The notes below the pieces were generated by a model, which saw nothing but the letters and a program-made list of their open reading frames with translations, was not told the origin of the DNA and made no database searches. A DNA stretch of 64,000 nt from Rhodobacter sp. (lineage in GTDB: Bacteria; Pseudomonadota; Alphaproteobacteria; Rhodobacterales; Rhodobacteraceae), in NCBI GenBank assembly GCA_020637555.1, contig JACKKF010000010.1, forward strand, positions 1 through 64,000, written 5' to 3'. Shown here piece after piece: positions 25,602 through 34,573 of the stretch. The position numbers were made by a program, and so were the translations under genes. Every line of letters starts with the position of its first letter. Within the stretch, counting starts at the first letter, position 1.

Positions 25602-25612
25602 CCGCGCGGCGG

Positions 25613-26374
25613 TCAGAACGCTTTCAGCCGCCGGGTGGTTTCCGGGTCCAGAAAGCCGGCAACCGTGGCGTCGGATTCAAGCTGAAGCGCGCGGTAGAGG
25701 TCGGGCACGGCGGCGTGGTTCAGAACCCGTTTCATCGCCCGGACCGACAGCGCCGGCAGATCCGCGAGGCGCTCTGCCGTTTCGATCGCCGTGGGCATGA
25801 GGCGGTCATCGGCGACGACCTTCCACGCCAGGCCGATATCGCGCAGCTCGGCCGCCGCATAGCGATCGCCGAACATCAGCATTTCGCGCGCCTTGTTCAG
25901 GCCGACCAGGGCGGGCAACAAGGATGTGACGGCGCCCGTGACGAACAGGTTCAGCGACACCTCGGGAAAGAAGCCGCGGGCGCTTTCGGCCCAGATGGGG
26001 AAATCGCAATTGATTGCCCATTCAAAGCCGCCGCCCACCGCCCAGCCATTGATCGCCCCGACGACCGGCTTGGCACCCAGCGTGATCGCATGGGTGGCCC
26101 GCTGGATGGCGTTGACCATGGCGCGGGCCTCTTCCTCGGTTTCGGGGTGGATATGCGCCTTGCGATCATCCCCTGCGCAAAAGGCCTTGCCAGTGCCGGT
26201 AAAGACGATCACGCGCGTTCCCGGGTCGGCGTTGGCGTCGTCAAAGGCCCGCGCGACATCGTCGATCAGTTGCCGGTTCATGGCGTTCAGACTGTCCGGC
26301 CGGTTGAGGGCGATGGTGCGCACGCCCTTGGCGCCGAGGGTGCTGAGCACCGTGTCATACTGGAAATCGGTCAT
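25613..26374 (-). CDS. Enoyl-CoA hydratase/isomerase family protein
   Basis: A 253-residue crotonase-superfamily enzyme. The CoA oxyanion-hole segments are clear: GKAFCAGDD and NGWAVGGGFEWAINCD, with the usual Glu in FFPEVSLN. It hydrates or isomerises an acyl-CoA in the cytoplasm. It follows a phenylacetate-CoA-ligase-like gene with a 4-bp overlap, so the ligase product is probably its substrate after an acyl-CoA oxidation step encoded elsewhere. The specific acyl group is unknown, aromatic side chain or alicyclic acids being possible. Confidence 0.88.
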   Translation of the reverse strand: MTDFQYDTVLSTLGAKGVRTIALNRPDSLNAMNRQLIDDVARAFDDANADPGTRVIVFTGTGKAFCAGDDRKAHIHPETEEEARAMVNAIQRATHAITLGAKPVVGAINGWAVGGGFEWAINCDFPIWAESARGFFPEVSLNLFVTGAVTSLLPALVGLNKAREMLMFGDRYAAAELRDIGLAWKVVADDRLMPTAIETAERLADLPALSVRAMKRVLNHAAVPDLYRALQLESDATVAGFLDPETTRRLKAF

Positions 26375-27675
26375 GGCGTGCTCCTGATGACGCGCTTGGT
26401 CTTGCCTTCGGTGCGCGGAAAGGTGTTGGCCGGGCAGAGTGTGACAGTCGCGCTGGCACCGAGCCGGGACTTGATCGCCAGTTCGACCCTGCGCGCCAGC
26501 CCGTCGGTGGATTCGACGCCTTGTGCCAGCTCTGCCGTGACCGGCAGGGTGTCATGGGGTGGCGGGCTGTCCAGGGTGATGCGATAGTCGCCGGACAGTT
26601 CGGGGATTTCATTCAGAACGGCCGCGACCATGGACGGGAACATGTTCAGACCCCGCACCACGACCATGTCATCCGAACGCCCGATGACCGAAAAGCGGAA
26701 ACCCGTGCATCCGCAGGCGCAGGGCGCGGTATCGCCGATCGCGACGATGTCTCCGGTGCGAAACCGCACCAGCGGCTGACAATCGCGCACCAGATGGGTC
26801 AGAACCAGTTCGCCGCGCGCGCCGGCTTCCAGCGCGATCGGCGACCCGCTGTCGGGATCGATCAGTTCGGGATAGAGAACGTCCGCAGCCATGAAATGCA
26901 ACCGCGTGTCATGCGCACATTCGGCGCCAAAGTTGGAAAACACATCTGACACGCCATAGTTCGCGTTGCGCGGTTCCATTCCCCAGGTATCGCGCAGCCG
27001 GGCACGAAACGCCGGATCATCCAGTCCCGGCTCTCCGCCGAACAGGCCCAGTTTCAGACCCAGATCGCGCGGCGCAAGTCCGGGGAAATGGTCGGCGATC
27101 ACGCGCTCCAGAACGGCCGGATAGGACGGCGTGCAGGAAATGGCGGTGATGCCGACGTCGCGGATGGTGCGGATCAGCAGGTCGGTCGAGCCTACTCCAA
27201 AGGGAACTACCAGGGCACCCGTCGCCTCGAGCGTCATGTGATCGGTCAACCCGCCCATCCACATCTGGTAGTTCAGGCAATGCACCACCGTGTGATCGGG
27301 CGTCAGGCCTGCGGATCGGTGGCAGCGTCCACCGACCTCTTGCGTGATGCTGGCGTCGCGGGCGGACAGCGCCAGGTTCATCGCCTGGCCCGTCGTGCCC
27401 GAAGTCCGATGCAGGCGGTTGGCCAGGCTGCGCGGGGCGGCGAGATAGTCGCCAAACGGCGGATGATCGGCCTGCGATTGCCGCAACTGCGCCTTGTCCG
27501 AGAGCGGCAGCTCGGGCAGGTCACGCACGTCGCGCGGCAGCCTGCGCCCTTGCCAGAGGGCCCGATAAAACGCCGAGGTTTCGGCAACATACGCCCCCTG
27601 ACGCTGCCAGAGACTTTGGATATGCGGCTCCAGCTCTGCCACGGGACGCTTTTCGCCGTCAGTCAAGGTGCTCAT
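26371..27675 (-). CDS. PaaK-like AMP-forming CoA ligase
   Basis: A 434-residue adenylate-forming enzyme of the phenylacetate-CoA ligase family. The P-loop RTSGTTGQAMN, the GARGELVLTHLVRDCQPLVRFRTGD block and the mobile C-terminal domain (SDDMVVVRGLNMFPS) are in order. The CxCG cluster (APCACGCTGFRF) in the centre is a zinc-type site known from some PaaK relatives. It activates a carboxylic acid as CoA thioester. It lies between a TetR repressor and an enoyl-CoA hydratase, with 4-bp overlaps on both sides. Aryl acids are the family norm, but the substrate here is unproven. Confidence 0.85.
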   Translation of the reverse strand: MSTLTDGEKRPVAELEPHIQSLWQRQGAYVAETSAFYRALWQGRRLPRDVRDLPELPLSDKAQLRQSQADHPPFGDYLAAPRSLANRLHRTSGTTGQAMNLALSARDASITQEVGGRCHRSAGLTPDHTVVHCLNYQMWMGGLTDHMTLEATGALVVPFGVGSTDLLIRTIRDVGITAISCTPSYPAVLERVIADHFPGLAPRDLGLKLGLFGGEPGLDDPAFRARLRDTWGMEPRNANYGVSDVFSNFGAECAHDTRLHFMAADVLYPELIDPDSGSPIALEAGARGELVLTHLVRDCQPLVRFRTGDIVAIGDTAPCACGCTGFRFSVIGRSDDMVVVRGLNMFPSMVAAVLNEIPELSGDYRITLDSPPPHDTLPVTAELAQGVESTDGLARRVELAIKSRLGASATVTLCPANTFPRTEGKTKRVIRSTP

Positions 27676-28355
27676 CGTGACATCCCCCGGTCCCAGATCA
27701 GGGACAGTGTTTCAAGAACGGCCTCGCGGTCCCGGGACACCTCGGTCAATCCCGGATCCTTTGAGAAAAACAGATTGGACAGATACTGATCCACCATCCC
27801 GCCAAGCGCATAGGCCCGCCTGCGCAGTTCGTCGCGGGGGATCGGCGGCGCGGTGCCATCGCGTCCCTGGCGGCGTTCGACCGAGGCGACCACGATGTCG
27901 ATCCATTCACGGTTGAGCCGCTGAAACGCGGCCTGGGCCTCGGGGAACCCTTCGAGCGGCAGGATCAGGCACCGCATCAGCCCGCTGTTGCGCTCGAACA
28001 GGTCCAGATAGGCCCGGGTTGCCGCCCGCGCGGCACCGCTGATCCCTCTGTCGCTGGCGGCGCGCATCGACGATTGCAGGAAGGCGACAAATTCCGTCAG
28101 CAGCATATCGAGCAGCACATGGCGGTCGGGGAAGTAGATGTAGAAGGTGCCGTTTGAAACGCCGGCCTCGTGGCAGATGCTGGCGACGCTCAGCCCCTGC
28201 GGCCCCTCGGTCTGCAGGATCGTGCAGGCGGCGATCTGCAACTGCGCCCGCGTCCGGTCGCCTTTGGGACGGCCCGCGCTGGCAACCGCCAGGTGCTGCG
28301 GAAAGGAGAGCCGGGCCAGATCGTCCGGCGGTCTTGCTGCAGCGGCGGTCGCCAT
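27672..28355 (-). CDS. TetR-family regulator
   Basis: A 227-residue TetR repressor. The N-terminal HTH is LSVASICHEAGVSNGTFYIYFPDR, preceded by a long basic, Ala/Pro-rich tail of about 35 residues; the C-terminal half is an effector-binding helical domain. It is the first gene of the ligase-hydratase operon and overlaps the ligase start by 4 bp. The palindrome at 28374-28389 directly upstream of its ATG is the probable autoregulatory operator. The ligand is likely an acyl-CoA or the free acid. Confidence 0.9.
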   Translation of the reverse strand: MATAAAARPPDDLARLSFPQHLAVASAGRPKGDRTRAQLQIAACTILQTEGPQGLSVASICHEAGVSNGTFYIYFPDRHVLLDMLLTEFVAFLQSSMRAASDRGISGAARAATRAYLDLFERNSGLMRCLILPLEGFPEAQAAFQRLNREWIDIVVASVERRQGRDGTAPPIPRDELRRRAYALGGMVDQYLSNLFFSKDPGLTEVSRDREAVLETLSLIWDRGMSR

Positions 28356-28373
28356 TGACGGACCTCGAAAATA

Positions 28374-28389
28374 AAAGTGACGTTACTTT
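28374..28389. promoter_or_regulatory. TetR operator candidate
   Basis: AAAGTGACGTTACTTT is a 16-bp palindrome with one mismatched base pair, 18 bp upstream of the tetR start on the divergent side of a TRAP operon. Size and position fit a TetR operator. Confidence 0.6.
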
Positions 28390-28567
28390 CATAAAATGGC
28401 CCGCCTCACCCTGCAAGATCTTTCTTTCTGCCGGGCATCCCCTCATCGCGTGCCAACCGCGAGGGGTCTGTGATCCGCCGCTGCTGACCACGGACTTGGA
28501 CGAGGACGCGGGCGTCAGCGGACCAGCCATTGATAACCAAAAGGAATAGGTTTCGAGAATTTCTTAT

Positions 28568-28579
28568 TATTCGCGAATA
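28568..28579. promoter_or_regulatory. Perfect palindrome upstream of TRAP operon 1
   Basis: TATTCGCGAATA is a perfect 12-bp palindrome about 60 bp upstream of the first TRAP gene, within an AT-rich leader. It may be a control site for the LysR protein encoded at the 3' end of this operon. A small hairpin, TGGAG-TTGCGG-CTCCA, follows at 28606-28621. Confidence 0.35.
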
Positions 28580-28640
28580 TCTTTTCGGTGTAGCCCGATG
28601 GATGTTGGAGTTGCGGCTCCATCCTTGGGAGGAGACTGAC

Positions 28641-29663
28641 ATGACCATTTCGCGCCCGTTGCGCCGCGCCGGCCTGGTGCTGGCCGCCTGTATCGCCACC
28701 GCCGCGCCGGCCCTTGCCGGACCAAACCTGACCATCACCCTCGACACGCCCCCCACCCATGTGCGCAACGTCTATGTGCGCCATTTCGCCGATGCGCTGA
28801 CCGAGCGTTCGCACGGGGACCTGACTGTCGAGGTCTTCGATTCGGGCCAACTCTATTCCAGTCGCGATGCGGGCCGGGCGGTGGCACGCGGCGATGCCGG
28901 GATGGCCATCGTTTCGGCGGCACAGCTTGCCCGGATCGAGAGCAATCTCAACCTGTTCAGCCTGCCGATGTTCATGGGCACCAACGCGGCGCAGATGGAT
29001 CAGATCGTCGATGGTCCCGTGGGGCAGCGTCTGGCGCAGATGGTCGCGGACAAGATGCACGTCGTGGCGCTGACCGGATGGTATATCCTGGGCGAGATCA
29101 ATACCTATTCGACGAACCGTCCGCTCAACTCGCTGGCCGATTTCCAGGGCCTGCAGATCCGAACCCCGGGCGGTGCAGGCACGTTGGCCTATATCGAGGA
29201 AGCCGGTGCAACGCCGGTGACGCTGCCGTTCACCGATGTGCCGTTGGCCTTGCAGCAGGGCGCGATTGACGCGATGATGTCGTCGAATGCCTCGATCGTC
29301 TCGGCCTCGTTGCAGGAGACAGGTCTGCGCTATGCCTATCTCAACCGCGTCGCGATCGGCTATTATGTGCCGATCATCAGCCAGGCCTACTGGGACCAGC
29401 TGACGGCCGAGCAGCAGCAGATGGTCCGCGATACCTGGGCCGAGTTCGTGCCGCAACAGCGCGTCGCGGCAGCCGAGGAACAGAACGCCGCGCGCCAGAC
29501 GCTGGAAGCCGGCGGAATGGTCTTTGTCGACCAGCCGGCCGAAGAAGCGGCGGCGATGCGCGAACGTCTGCAACCGGCGCAGGAGCAGCTGATCCAGCAG
29601 CTCGAGATCTCGCCCGAGGTGCTGGATCTCGCCCATGCGGCACTGCAGGCGGCGCTGCAATGA
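28641..29663 (+). CDS. TRAP transporter substrate-binding protein (DctP family)
   Basis: A 340-residue periplasmic binding protein. The signal peptide (LRRAGLVLAACIATAAPALA) is followed by the DctP fold with the substrate-carboxylate Arg in LQIRTPGG and the QGAIDAMMSS segment. The ATG preceded by GGGAGGAG was chosen over a longer frame without leader. It delivers an organic acid to the DctQM membrane subunits. It is the first of three genes in a complete TRAP transporter linked to a fumarase-superfamily lyase, so the ligand is probably a dicarboxylate or related acid. Confidence 0.93.
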   Translation: MTISRPLRRAGLVLAACIATAAPALAGPNLTITLDTPPTHVRNVYVRHFADALTERSHGDLTVEVFDSGQLYSSRDAGRAVARGDAGMAIVSAAQLARIESNLNLFSLPMFMGTNAAQMDQIVDGPVGQRLAQMVADKMHVVALTGWYILGEINTYSTNRPLNSLADFQGLQIRTPGGAGTLAYIEEAGATPVTLPFTDVPLALQQGAIDAMMSSNASIVSASLQETGLRYAYLNRVAIGYYVPIISQAYWDQLTAEQQQMVRDTWAEFVPQQRVAAAEEQNAARQTLEAGGMVFVDQPAEEAAAMRERLQPAQEQLIQQLEISPEVLDLAHAALQAALQ

Positions 29664-30172
29664 AGCGCATGTTGAACGCGGTCGATGCCCTCATCGGGGG
29701 CATCATCACCGTGCTCTTCGTCATCGCTCTCGGCCTGGCGTTGATGGGCGTGATCGGTCGCTACGTCTCGTCGCAATTCTCGCTCGACTGGATCGAGGAG
29801 ATCACCATCTTCATCATCATCTGGGCCAACCTGCTGGGGGCGGCCCGGATCGCACGGCGGGGCACCCATATCCGCGTCGATTTCCTGTTCGACCGGTTTT
29901 CGGCGCAGGCGCAACGCTGGGCCACGCTGTTTGCCCTGACCCTGGCGATCGGCATCAGCGGGTTCCTGGTCTGGTCCGGCTGGCAAGTGGTGACCGAGGC
30001 AATGATGTGGGATGAGCGCACGATCTCCACGCTGCGCACGCCGATGTGGATCTTCTACCTCGCCCTGTCGGTGAGCTTCGCCCTGCAGATCGTCTTTTTG
30101 CTCGAACGCGCGGTCGATGTGTCCCTCGGGCGCGAAACCATGCCTCAGACCGAACCCGAGCTACCGGAGTAA
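29660..30172 (+). CDS. TRAP transporter small permease (DctQ)
   Basis: A 170-residue four-helix membrane protein of the DctQ family, with the WIEEITIFIIIWANLLGAA segment typical of helix 2 and a polar C-terminus. It overlaps the DctP stop by 4 bp and precedes DctM by 3 bp. It forms the membrane complex with DctM. Confidence 0.92.
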   Translation: MKRMLNAVDALIGGIITVLFVIALGLALMGVIGRYVSSQFSLDWIEEITIFIIIWANLLGAARIARRGTHIRVDFLFDRFSAQAQRWATLFALTLAIGISGFLVWSGWQVVTEAMMWDERTISTLRTPMWIFYLALSVSFALQIVFLLERAVDVSLGRETMPQTEPELPE

Positions 30173-30175
30173 CCC

Positions 30176-31468
30176 ATGACCCCGTTCATGCTTTTGATGG
30201 GAGGGCTGGTCATCGCCGCCCTTCTGGCCCTCGGCGTGCCGATCTATGTCGGGCTGATCCTCGTTTCGTCCCTGATGCTGCTTGTCGACGGGATGTCGGT
30301 CGCCGGGATCGGCCAGCATGTGCTCGACCACCTCAACACTTCGGCGCTGGTCTCGGTGCCGTTCTTCCTGCTGGCCGCCGTGCTGATGCGTGGCGGTGGC
30401 GTCGCGCGGTCGCTGTTCGATGCGGCGGTGACCTGGATCGGCTGGCTGCCGGGCGGGCTGGCCCTGGCCGGGATTGCGGCCACCGCCGTGTTCGCGGCGA
30501 TCAACGGCTCTTCGGTGGCGACCGCGCTGGCGATGGGATCGCTGCTGGTGCCGATGATGGTCGAGCGGGGCTACAGGCCCAGCTTTGCGATGGGCCTGAC
30601 CGCAGCGGCGGCAACGCTGGGTATCCTGATCCCGCCCAGTCTGCCGATGATCCTGATCGGACTGATTACCGAGGTGTCGATTCCCCGTCTGTTTCTGGCC
30701 GGCGTGATCCCCGGTCTGCTGCAGGCGGCGCTGTTCGCCGGCTATGTGCTGATCGTGGCACGCCGCGTCGGCGGCCATCCCATGCCGTTCGTGGACGGGC
30801 GCAGCTTTGTCCATGACAACCTGCGGGCGCTGCCGGCGATGGCGATTCCGGTGGTGATTCTGGGCGGGCTCTACGGCGGCCTTGTCACCCTGTCCGAGGC
30901 CGCGGTTCTGGGCGCGGTGGTGGCGCTGCTCGTGGTGGTGGTGTTCTACAAGGTGCGCAGCTTCCGCACCCTGGCGGGTTTCTTCACCGATTCCATTGGC
31001 CGCACCTCGATTGTTGTGGTGATCGTGATCGGGGCCTCGCTCTTGTCGGCGGTGATCATCCGTTCGGGCGCACCGCAGGAGCTGGCCCGCAAGGTCGTGG
31101 AAAGCGGGTTCGAGGCCTGGCAATTCCTGCTGGTTCTCAATGTGATCCTGCTGGTCATGGGGATGTTCCTGGAAGGGGTTGCGATCATTCTGATCGTGGT
31201 GCCGGTGGTGGCGCCGGTCATCACCCAGATCGGCATCGCACCAGAGCATTTCGCGGTGGTGATGGTGATCAACATCGAACTGGCGCTGCTGTCGCCGCCG
31301 ATCGGGCTGAACCTTTTCGTGCTTTCGAATGTGACCGGGCGGCCGGTTTCCGAGGTGCTGCGCGGCACGCTGCCCTTCTTCCTGCTGATGCTCGGGCTCT
31401 TGCTGCTGATCACCTTCGTTCCCGAGATTTCGACCTGGCTGCCCTCGGCGGTGATGGACGCGAACTAG
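30176..31468 (+). CDS. TRAP transporter large permease (DctM)
   Basis: A 430-residue permease with about twelve membrane helices and the family motifs NGSSVATALAMGSLLVPMM and GILIPPSLPMILIG. It couples Na+ gradient to substrate uptake with DctP and DctQ. No frame damage. It is followed after 9 bp by a lyase gene that should act on the imported compound. Confidence 0.93.
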   Translation: MTPFMLLMGGLVIAALLALGVPIYVGLILVSSLMLLVDGMSVAGIGQHVLDHLNTSALVSVPFFLLAAVLMRGGGVARSLFDAAVTWIGWLPGGLALAGIAATAVFAAINGSSVATALAMGSLLVPMMVERGYRPSFAMGLTAAAATLGILIPPSLPMILIGLITEVSIPRLFLAGVIPGLLQAALFAGYVLIVARRVGGHPMPFVDGRSFVHDNLRALPAMAIPVVILGGLYGGLVTLSEAAVLGAVVALLVVVVFYKVRSFRTLAGFFTDSIGRTSIVVVIVIGASLLSAVIIRSGAPQELARKVVESGFEAWQFLLVLNVILLVMGMFLEGVAIILIVVPVVAPVITQIGIAPEHFAVVMVINIELALLSPPIGLNLFVLSNVTGRPVSEVLRGTLPFFLLMLGLLLLITFVPEISTWLPSAVMDAN

Positions 31469-31477
31469 GACGCAAGA

Positions 31478-32797
31478 ATGACCATCCTCGATGACAGATC
31501 CCTGCACGATCCCGCCGGCACCCGCGCGCAGGTCGCCACCCTCTTCGCACCTGAATCGGTGCTGGCCGAAATCGTGCGAATCGAGTCGGTTCTGGCCGGG
31601 GTGCAGGCCGGGCTGGGTATCATCCCGAACGAGGCCGCCAGCGCGATCCAGGCAGGCGCGGCGGGATGGCGCCCCGACCCCGAGGCCGTGATGCGCCACC
31701 GCGCGCATGTGGGCCACCCCATGGTCGCCATCCTCGATGCGTTCAGCGAAGGGATCGCGCCTGAGGGTCGCGAATGGCTGCACTATGGAACGACCACCGC
31801 GGATGTGTTCCGCACCATCGGTGTGGTTCTTCTGCATCGCAGCGTTGCGGTCTATGACGCCGCGCTGGGGCGGATCGAGGCGCGGCTGGCGTCACTGGCC
31901 GCCACGCATCGGGCCACCCCCATGATCGGCCGCACGCTGGGCCGACACGCGCTGCCGATCACCTTTGGCGCGAAGGTCGCGACCTGGCTGACCGAATGCC
32001 GGCGCGACCGCGAACGCCTGATGGCCTGGGCGGCCCGCTTTCCCAGCGGCGTGCTCAGCGGCGCGGTCGGCACCCATGCCGCCATGGGACCGTTGGGCAT
32101 TCAGGTCGAACAGCAGGTGATGGCGCAACTCGGCCTTGGGGCGCCCGAACCGGTCGATACCAAGGGCTCGAACGATCTGTATGCCGATTTCGGCGCGGCT
32201 GTCGCGATCTCGGCCCGCGGATGCCAGCGGATCGCGCAGGAGATCTTTCTGTTGCAGGGCGACGACCTGCGCGAGGTCTCGCTCAGCACCGCGACGGTCG
32301 GGTCCTCGACCATGCCGCACAAGTCGAATCCGACGCTGTGCCTCGAGGTGATGTCGCGTGCGCGCGAGGTATCGGCGTCGCTGACCGTGCTGCTGGAATG
32401 GATCGTGACCATATTCGAGAGGGACTCGGCGCTGCACAACGGCGCCCTGGCGCAGATGTGCATCGATATGGCACAGGTCCTGTCGTGCACCGAGGGCATG
32501 CTGAACCAGCTTCATGTGCACCCCGACGCGATGTTGACCAACATCGGCCGCACGCGCGGAGCGATCTACACCGAAAGCGTGACGGTGCAGTTGGCCGAGC
32601 GTCTGGGCCGGCGCAGCGCGCATGAGCTGATGCGCGATCTGGTCGCCCGGATGCAGACGACCGGCGAGGGGCTGGACGAGGCCCTTGCCACCGATCCGCG
32701 CTGTGCGGGCGTGACCTTGCCCAGGCCCGGCGATGCGATCGGCGTTGCGCCCGATCTGGTGGATGCCTGTTTGACCCGGCTAGGGTTCAGCGACTGA
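31478..32797 (+). CDS. Fumarase/aspartase-superfamily lyase (CMLE/adenylosuccinate lyase-like)
   Basis: A 439-residue protein of the fumarase superfamily. The signature loop GSSTMPHKSNP carries the catalytic Ser, and HYGTTTADVFRT matches the second conserved block of the 3-carboxy-muconate cycloisomerase/adenylosuccinate lyase branch. Active enzymes form tetramers with three-chain active sites and eliminate or cyclise C-N or C-O bonds next to a carboxylate. Purine genes are absent, so a catabolic role with the adjacent TRAP transporter is likely. The 3' end overlaps the convergent LysR gene by 18 bp. Confidence 0.85.
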   Translation: MTILDDRSLHDPAGTRAQVATLFAPESVLAEIVRIESVLAGVQAGLGIIPNEAASAIQAGAAGWRPDPEAVMRHRAHVGHPMVAILDAFSEGIAPEGREWLHYGTTTADVFRTIGVVLLHRSVAVYDAALGRIEARLASLAATHRATPMIGRTLGRHALPITFGAKVATWLTECRRDRERLMAWAARFPSGVLSGAVGTHAAMGPLGIQVEQQVMAQLGLGAPEPVDTKGSNDLYADFGAAVAISARGCQRIAQEIFLLQGDDLREVSLSTATVGSSTMPHKSNPTLCLEVMSRAREVSASLTVLLEWIVTIFERDSALHNGALAQMCIDMAQVLSCTEGMLNQLHVHPDAMLTNIGRTRGAIYTESVTVQLAERLGRRSAHELMRDLVARMQTTGEGLDEALATDPRCAGVTLPRPGDAIGVAPDLVDACLTRLGFSD

Positions 32798-33712
32798 ACC
32801 GGCCCGCGCGCGACGGGGTGCCATGGCGGCGACGAACCGGTCCAGCGCGTTGCCCGTCGATTGGTCGGGGCACAGCAATCCGAGGGGCGGCATCGCGCTG
32901 GACAAGGGGAAATTGATCCGCGTCAGCAGGCGATCCTTCAGTTCGGCGCCAAAGATGCTGACCGGGGCAACCGAGACGAGCCCAAGCTCCAGCACCGTCG
33001 CACGGTTGAGCGTGTGCGACCGCGTTGGCAACTGGACCATTTGCGGCGGCTCGTTGCCTTCGAACAGGGTTTGTAGCAATCGTTCGGCCGGCACACCGGC
33101 GGGCGGCATCAGCCAGCGGCAGCGCCGCAGGTCGTCGATCGTCACGACCGCGCGCCCGGCTAACGGATGTGCGGGCCCGGCGATGATCGCGTGCTCGTCC
33201 TCGATCACCGGAACAAAGCTCCAGCCATCGGTCGGGACGGACGGCGGACGGCAGACGATGACGTCATATTCGTCGCGGGCCACCAGGCTGAGGATATGGC
33301 GCCCGTCGATCTCGTCGACCTTGAGCATGATATCGGGATTGGCCTGGCAAAAGCCTGGAACGCGCTCGGCGAGAAAGCTGTTGATCCCCGCCGCGACGGC
33401 GCCGACGCGCAGGATCGACGAGCCCGAGTTGCGCTCGGCCGCGACAGCCTGGGTAAACATCTCGGTGGCACGCAATATCCGCTCGATCAGCGGCAATACG
33501 TTCTTGCCCGCGCGGGTCAGGCGGATGCCACGGGCGTGGCGCTCGAACAGGGTCAGGCCCAGATCGGCCTCGATCTCGCTCACGGCCTTGGTCACTGCCG
33601 GCTGGGAAACGGCCAGATCCCGCGCGGCCTGCTGCATGCTGCCCGAACGCGCCACCGCGACCACCATCTGGATCTGGCGCAGCCGCCCCTTGAGCAAGAG
33701 ACGCTGAAGCAA
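32780..33712 (-). CDS. LysR-family regulator
   Basis: A LysR regulator of about 310 residues. The HTH (GSMQQAARDLAVSQPAVTKAVSEIEADLG) and effector domain are complete. The start is uncertain: a TTG at 33712 gives the normal N-terminal distance before the HTH, while upstream ATG 33862 or GTG 33874 would add about 50 basic, non-conserved residues. It converges on the TRAP/lyase operon and overlaps the lyase end by 18 bp, so it is probably that operon's activator. Confidence 0.85.
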   Translation of the reverse strand: MLQRLLLKGRLRQIQMVVAVARSGSMQQAARDLAVSQPAVTKAVSEIEADLGLTLFERHARGIRLTRAGKNVLPLIERILRATEMFTQAVAAERNSGSSILRVGAVAAGINSFLAERVPGFCQANPDIMLKVDEIDGRHILSLVARDEYDVIVCRPPSVPTDGWSFVPVIEDEHAIIAGPAHPLAGRAVVTIDDLRRCRWLMPPAGVPAERLLQTLFEGNEPPQMVQLPTRSHTLNRATVLELGLVSVAPVSIFGAELKDRLLTRINFPLSSAMPPLGLLCPDQSTGNALDRFVAAMAPRRARAGSVAEP

Positions 33713-33887
33713 CAGGTTTGGCGAAACAAGCGACGGCAGGGGAGGGGCCCGGGTTGCATGGCGACACCCGGTCAGCCTGCGGCGCCGATGCGCGATTGTC
33801 CAGCGTTGCCCCCGCAAAATGGACCCGAACGCGCGTGACGATCCGAATTCCGCCGGCGCCATCCCGATCCGCACGTCCAGGGCGTGG

Positions 33888-34334
33888 CTACACGACGAAC
33901 TTCGCGCAATCCTGGTCTGCGATCTTCGCCATCAGCCTGCGCAGCTCGGCGACCTCCTCTGTCGTGTAGACCGAAAGCAGCTTTTGTTCGACTTCGAGCA
34001 TCAAGGGAACGAGTTCCTGATAGACGGTTTTCCCTGCGGCCGAGAGCCTGATCAGCCGGCTTCTTCCGTCATGCTTGTTGGCCTTGGACAGGATCCATTT
34101 TCGCTGCTTCAGAGAGGTGATGGCCCGGCTGACAGAGACCTTGTCCATGCTGGATCGGGTGACAATCTCGTTTGCCGTGAAATCGCCGTCAGGCCCGAGA
34201 ATCGCCATCGTGCGCCATTCATAGGGCTTCAGCCCGTAGCGTGTCTCATACACGTGTGTCACGGCAGAGCTTACCTGGCGGTAGAACAACCGGGTGTGAT
34301 ACGGGAAGAATTCTTCTAATATTAACAGCGACAT
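33888..34334 (-). CDS. MarR-family regulator
   Basis: A 148-residue MarR regulator with the winged HTH (DFTANEIVTRSSMDKVSVSRAITSLKQRKWILSKANKHDGRSRLIRLS) including the DGRSRLI wing. It is preceded by GGGAGGT; the ATG at 34334 is better placed than one 36 bp upstream. It is divergent from DoxX and TRAP operon 2, and the 14-bp operators in between are its natural targets. The ligand is likely a phenolic or aromatic acid, as for many MarR proteins, but this is inference. Confidence 0.92.
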   Translation of the reverse strand: MSLLILEEFFPYHTRLFYRQVSSAVTHVYETRYGLKPYEWRTMAILGPDGDFTANEIVTRSSMDKVSVSRAITSLKQRKWILSKANKHDGRSRLIRLSAAGKTVYQELVPLMLEVEQKLLSVYTTEEVAELRRLMAKIADQDCAKFVV

Positions 34335-34442
34335 GCTGAAAAACCTCCCATGGTCTGAAGGGCGCGCCACCTTTGTGCACGCGCCCGCTGTCCGCTCTGT
34401 GTTGGTCGAATTCTGGGTGGGATGTATTACGCCGGAACAGTG

Positions 34443-34510
34443 GTTTCAATCGAAACTTGTGACAAATAGGTTTCAAATGAAACTAGTGTTGACATGGTTT
34501 CAATTGTAAT
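34443..34510. promoter_or_regulatory. Triple operator for the MarR protein, 27-bp periodicity
   Basis: Two perfect-type copies, GTTTCAATCGAAAC (34443-34456) and GTTTCAAATGAAAC (34470-34483), and a degenerate third, GTTTCAATTGTAAT (34497-34510), start exactly 27 bp apart. A consensus -35 box TTGACA (34489-34494) for the doxX operon lies between the second and third copy, so occupancy should block transcription. The -10 box is not clear. Confidence 0.75.
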
Positions 34511-34573
34511 CAAATGTTCCCTGGTGATGTGCACCGAAGAAGTCGGTCACCGCATCCAGTGAAAGGGAGGGAC

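Noticed and set aside
30161..31837. 558-codon minus-strand frame opposite DctM
   Set aside because: His/Gln/Arg-rich composition typical of an antisense frame to a membrane protein; no motif.
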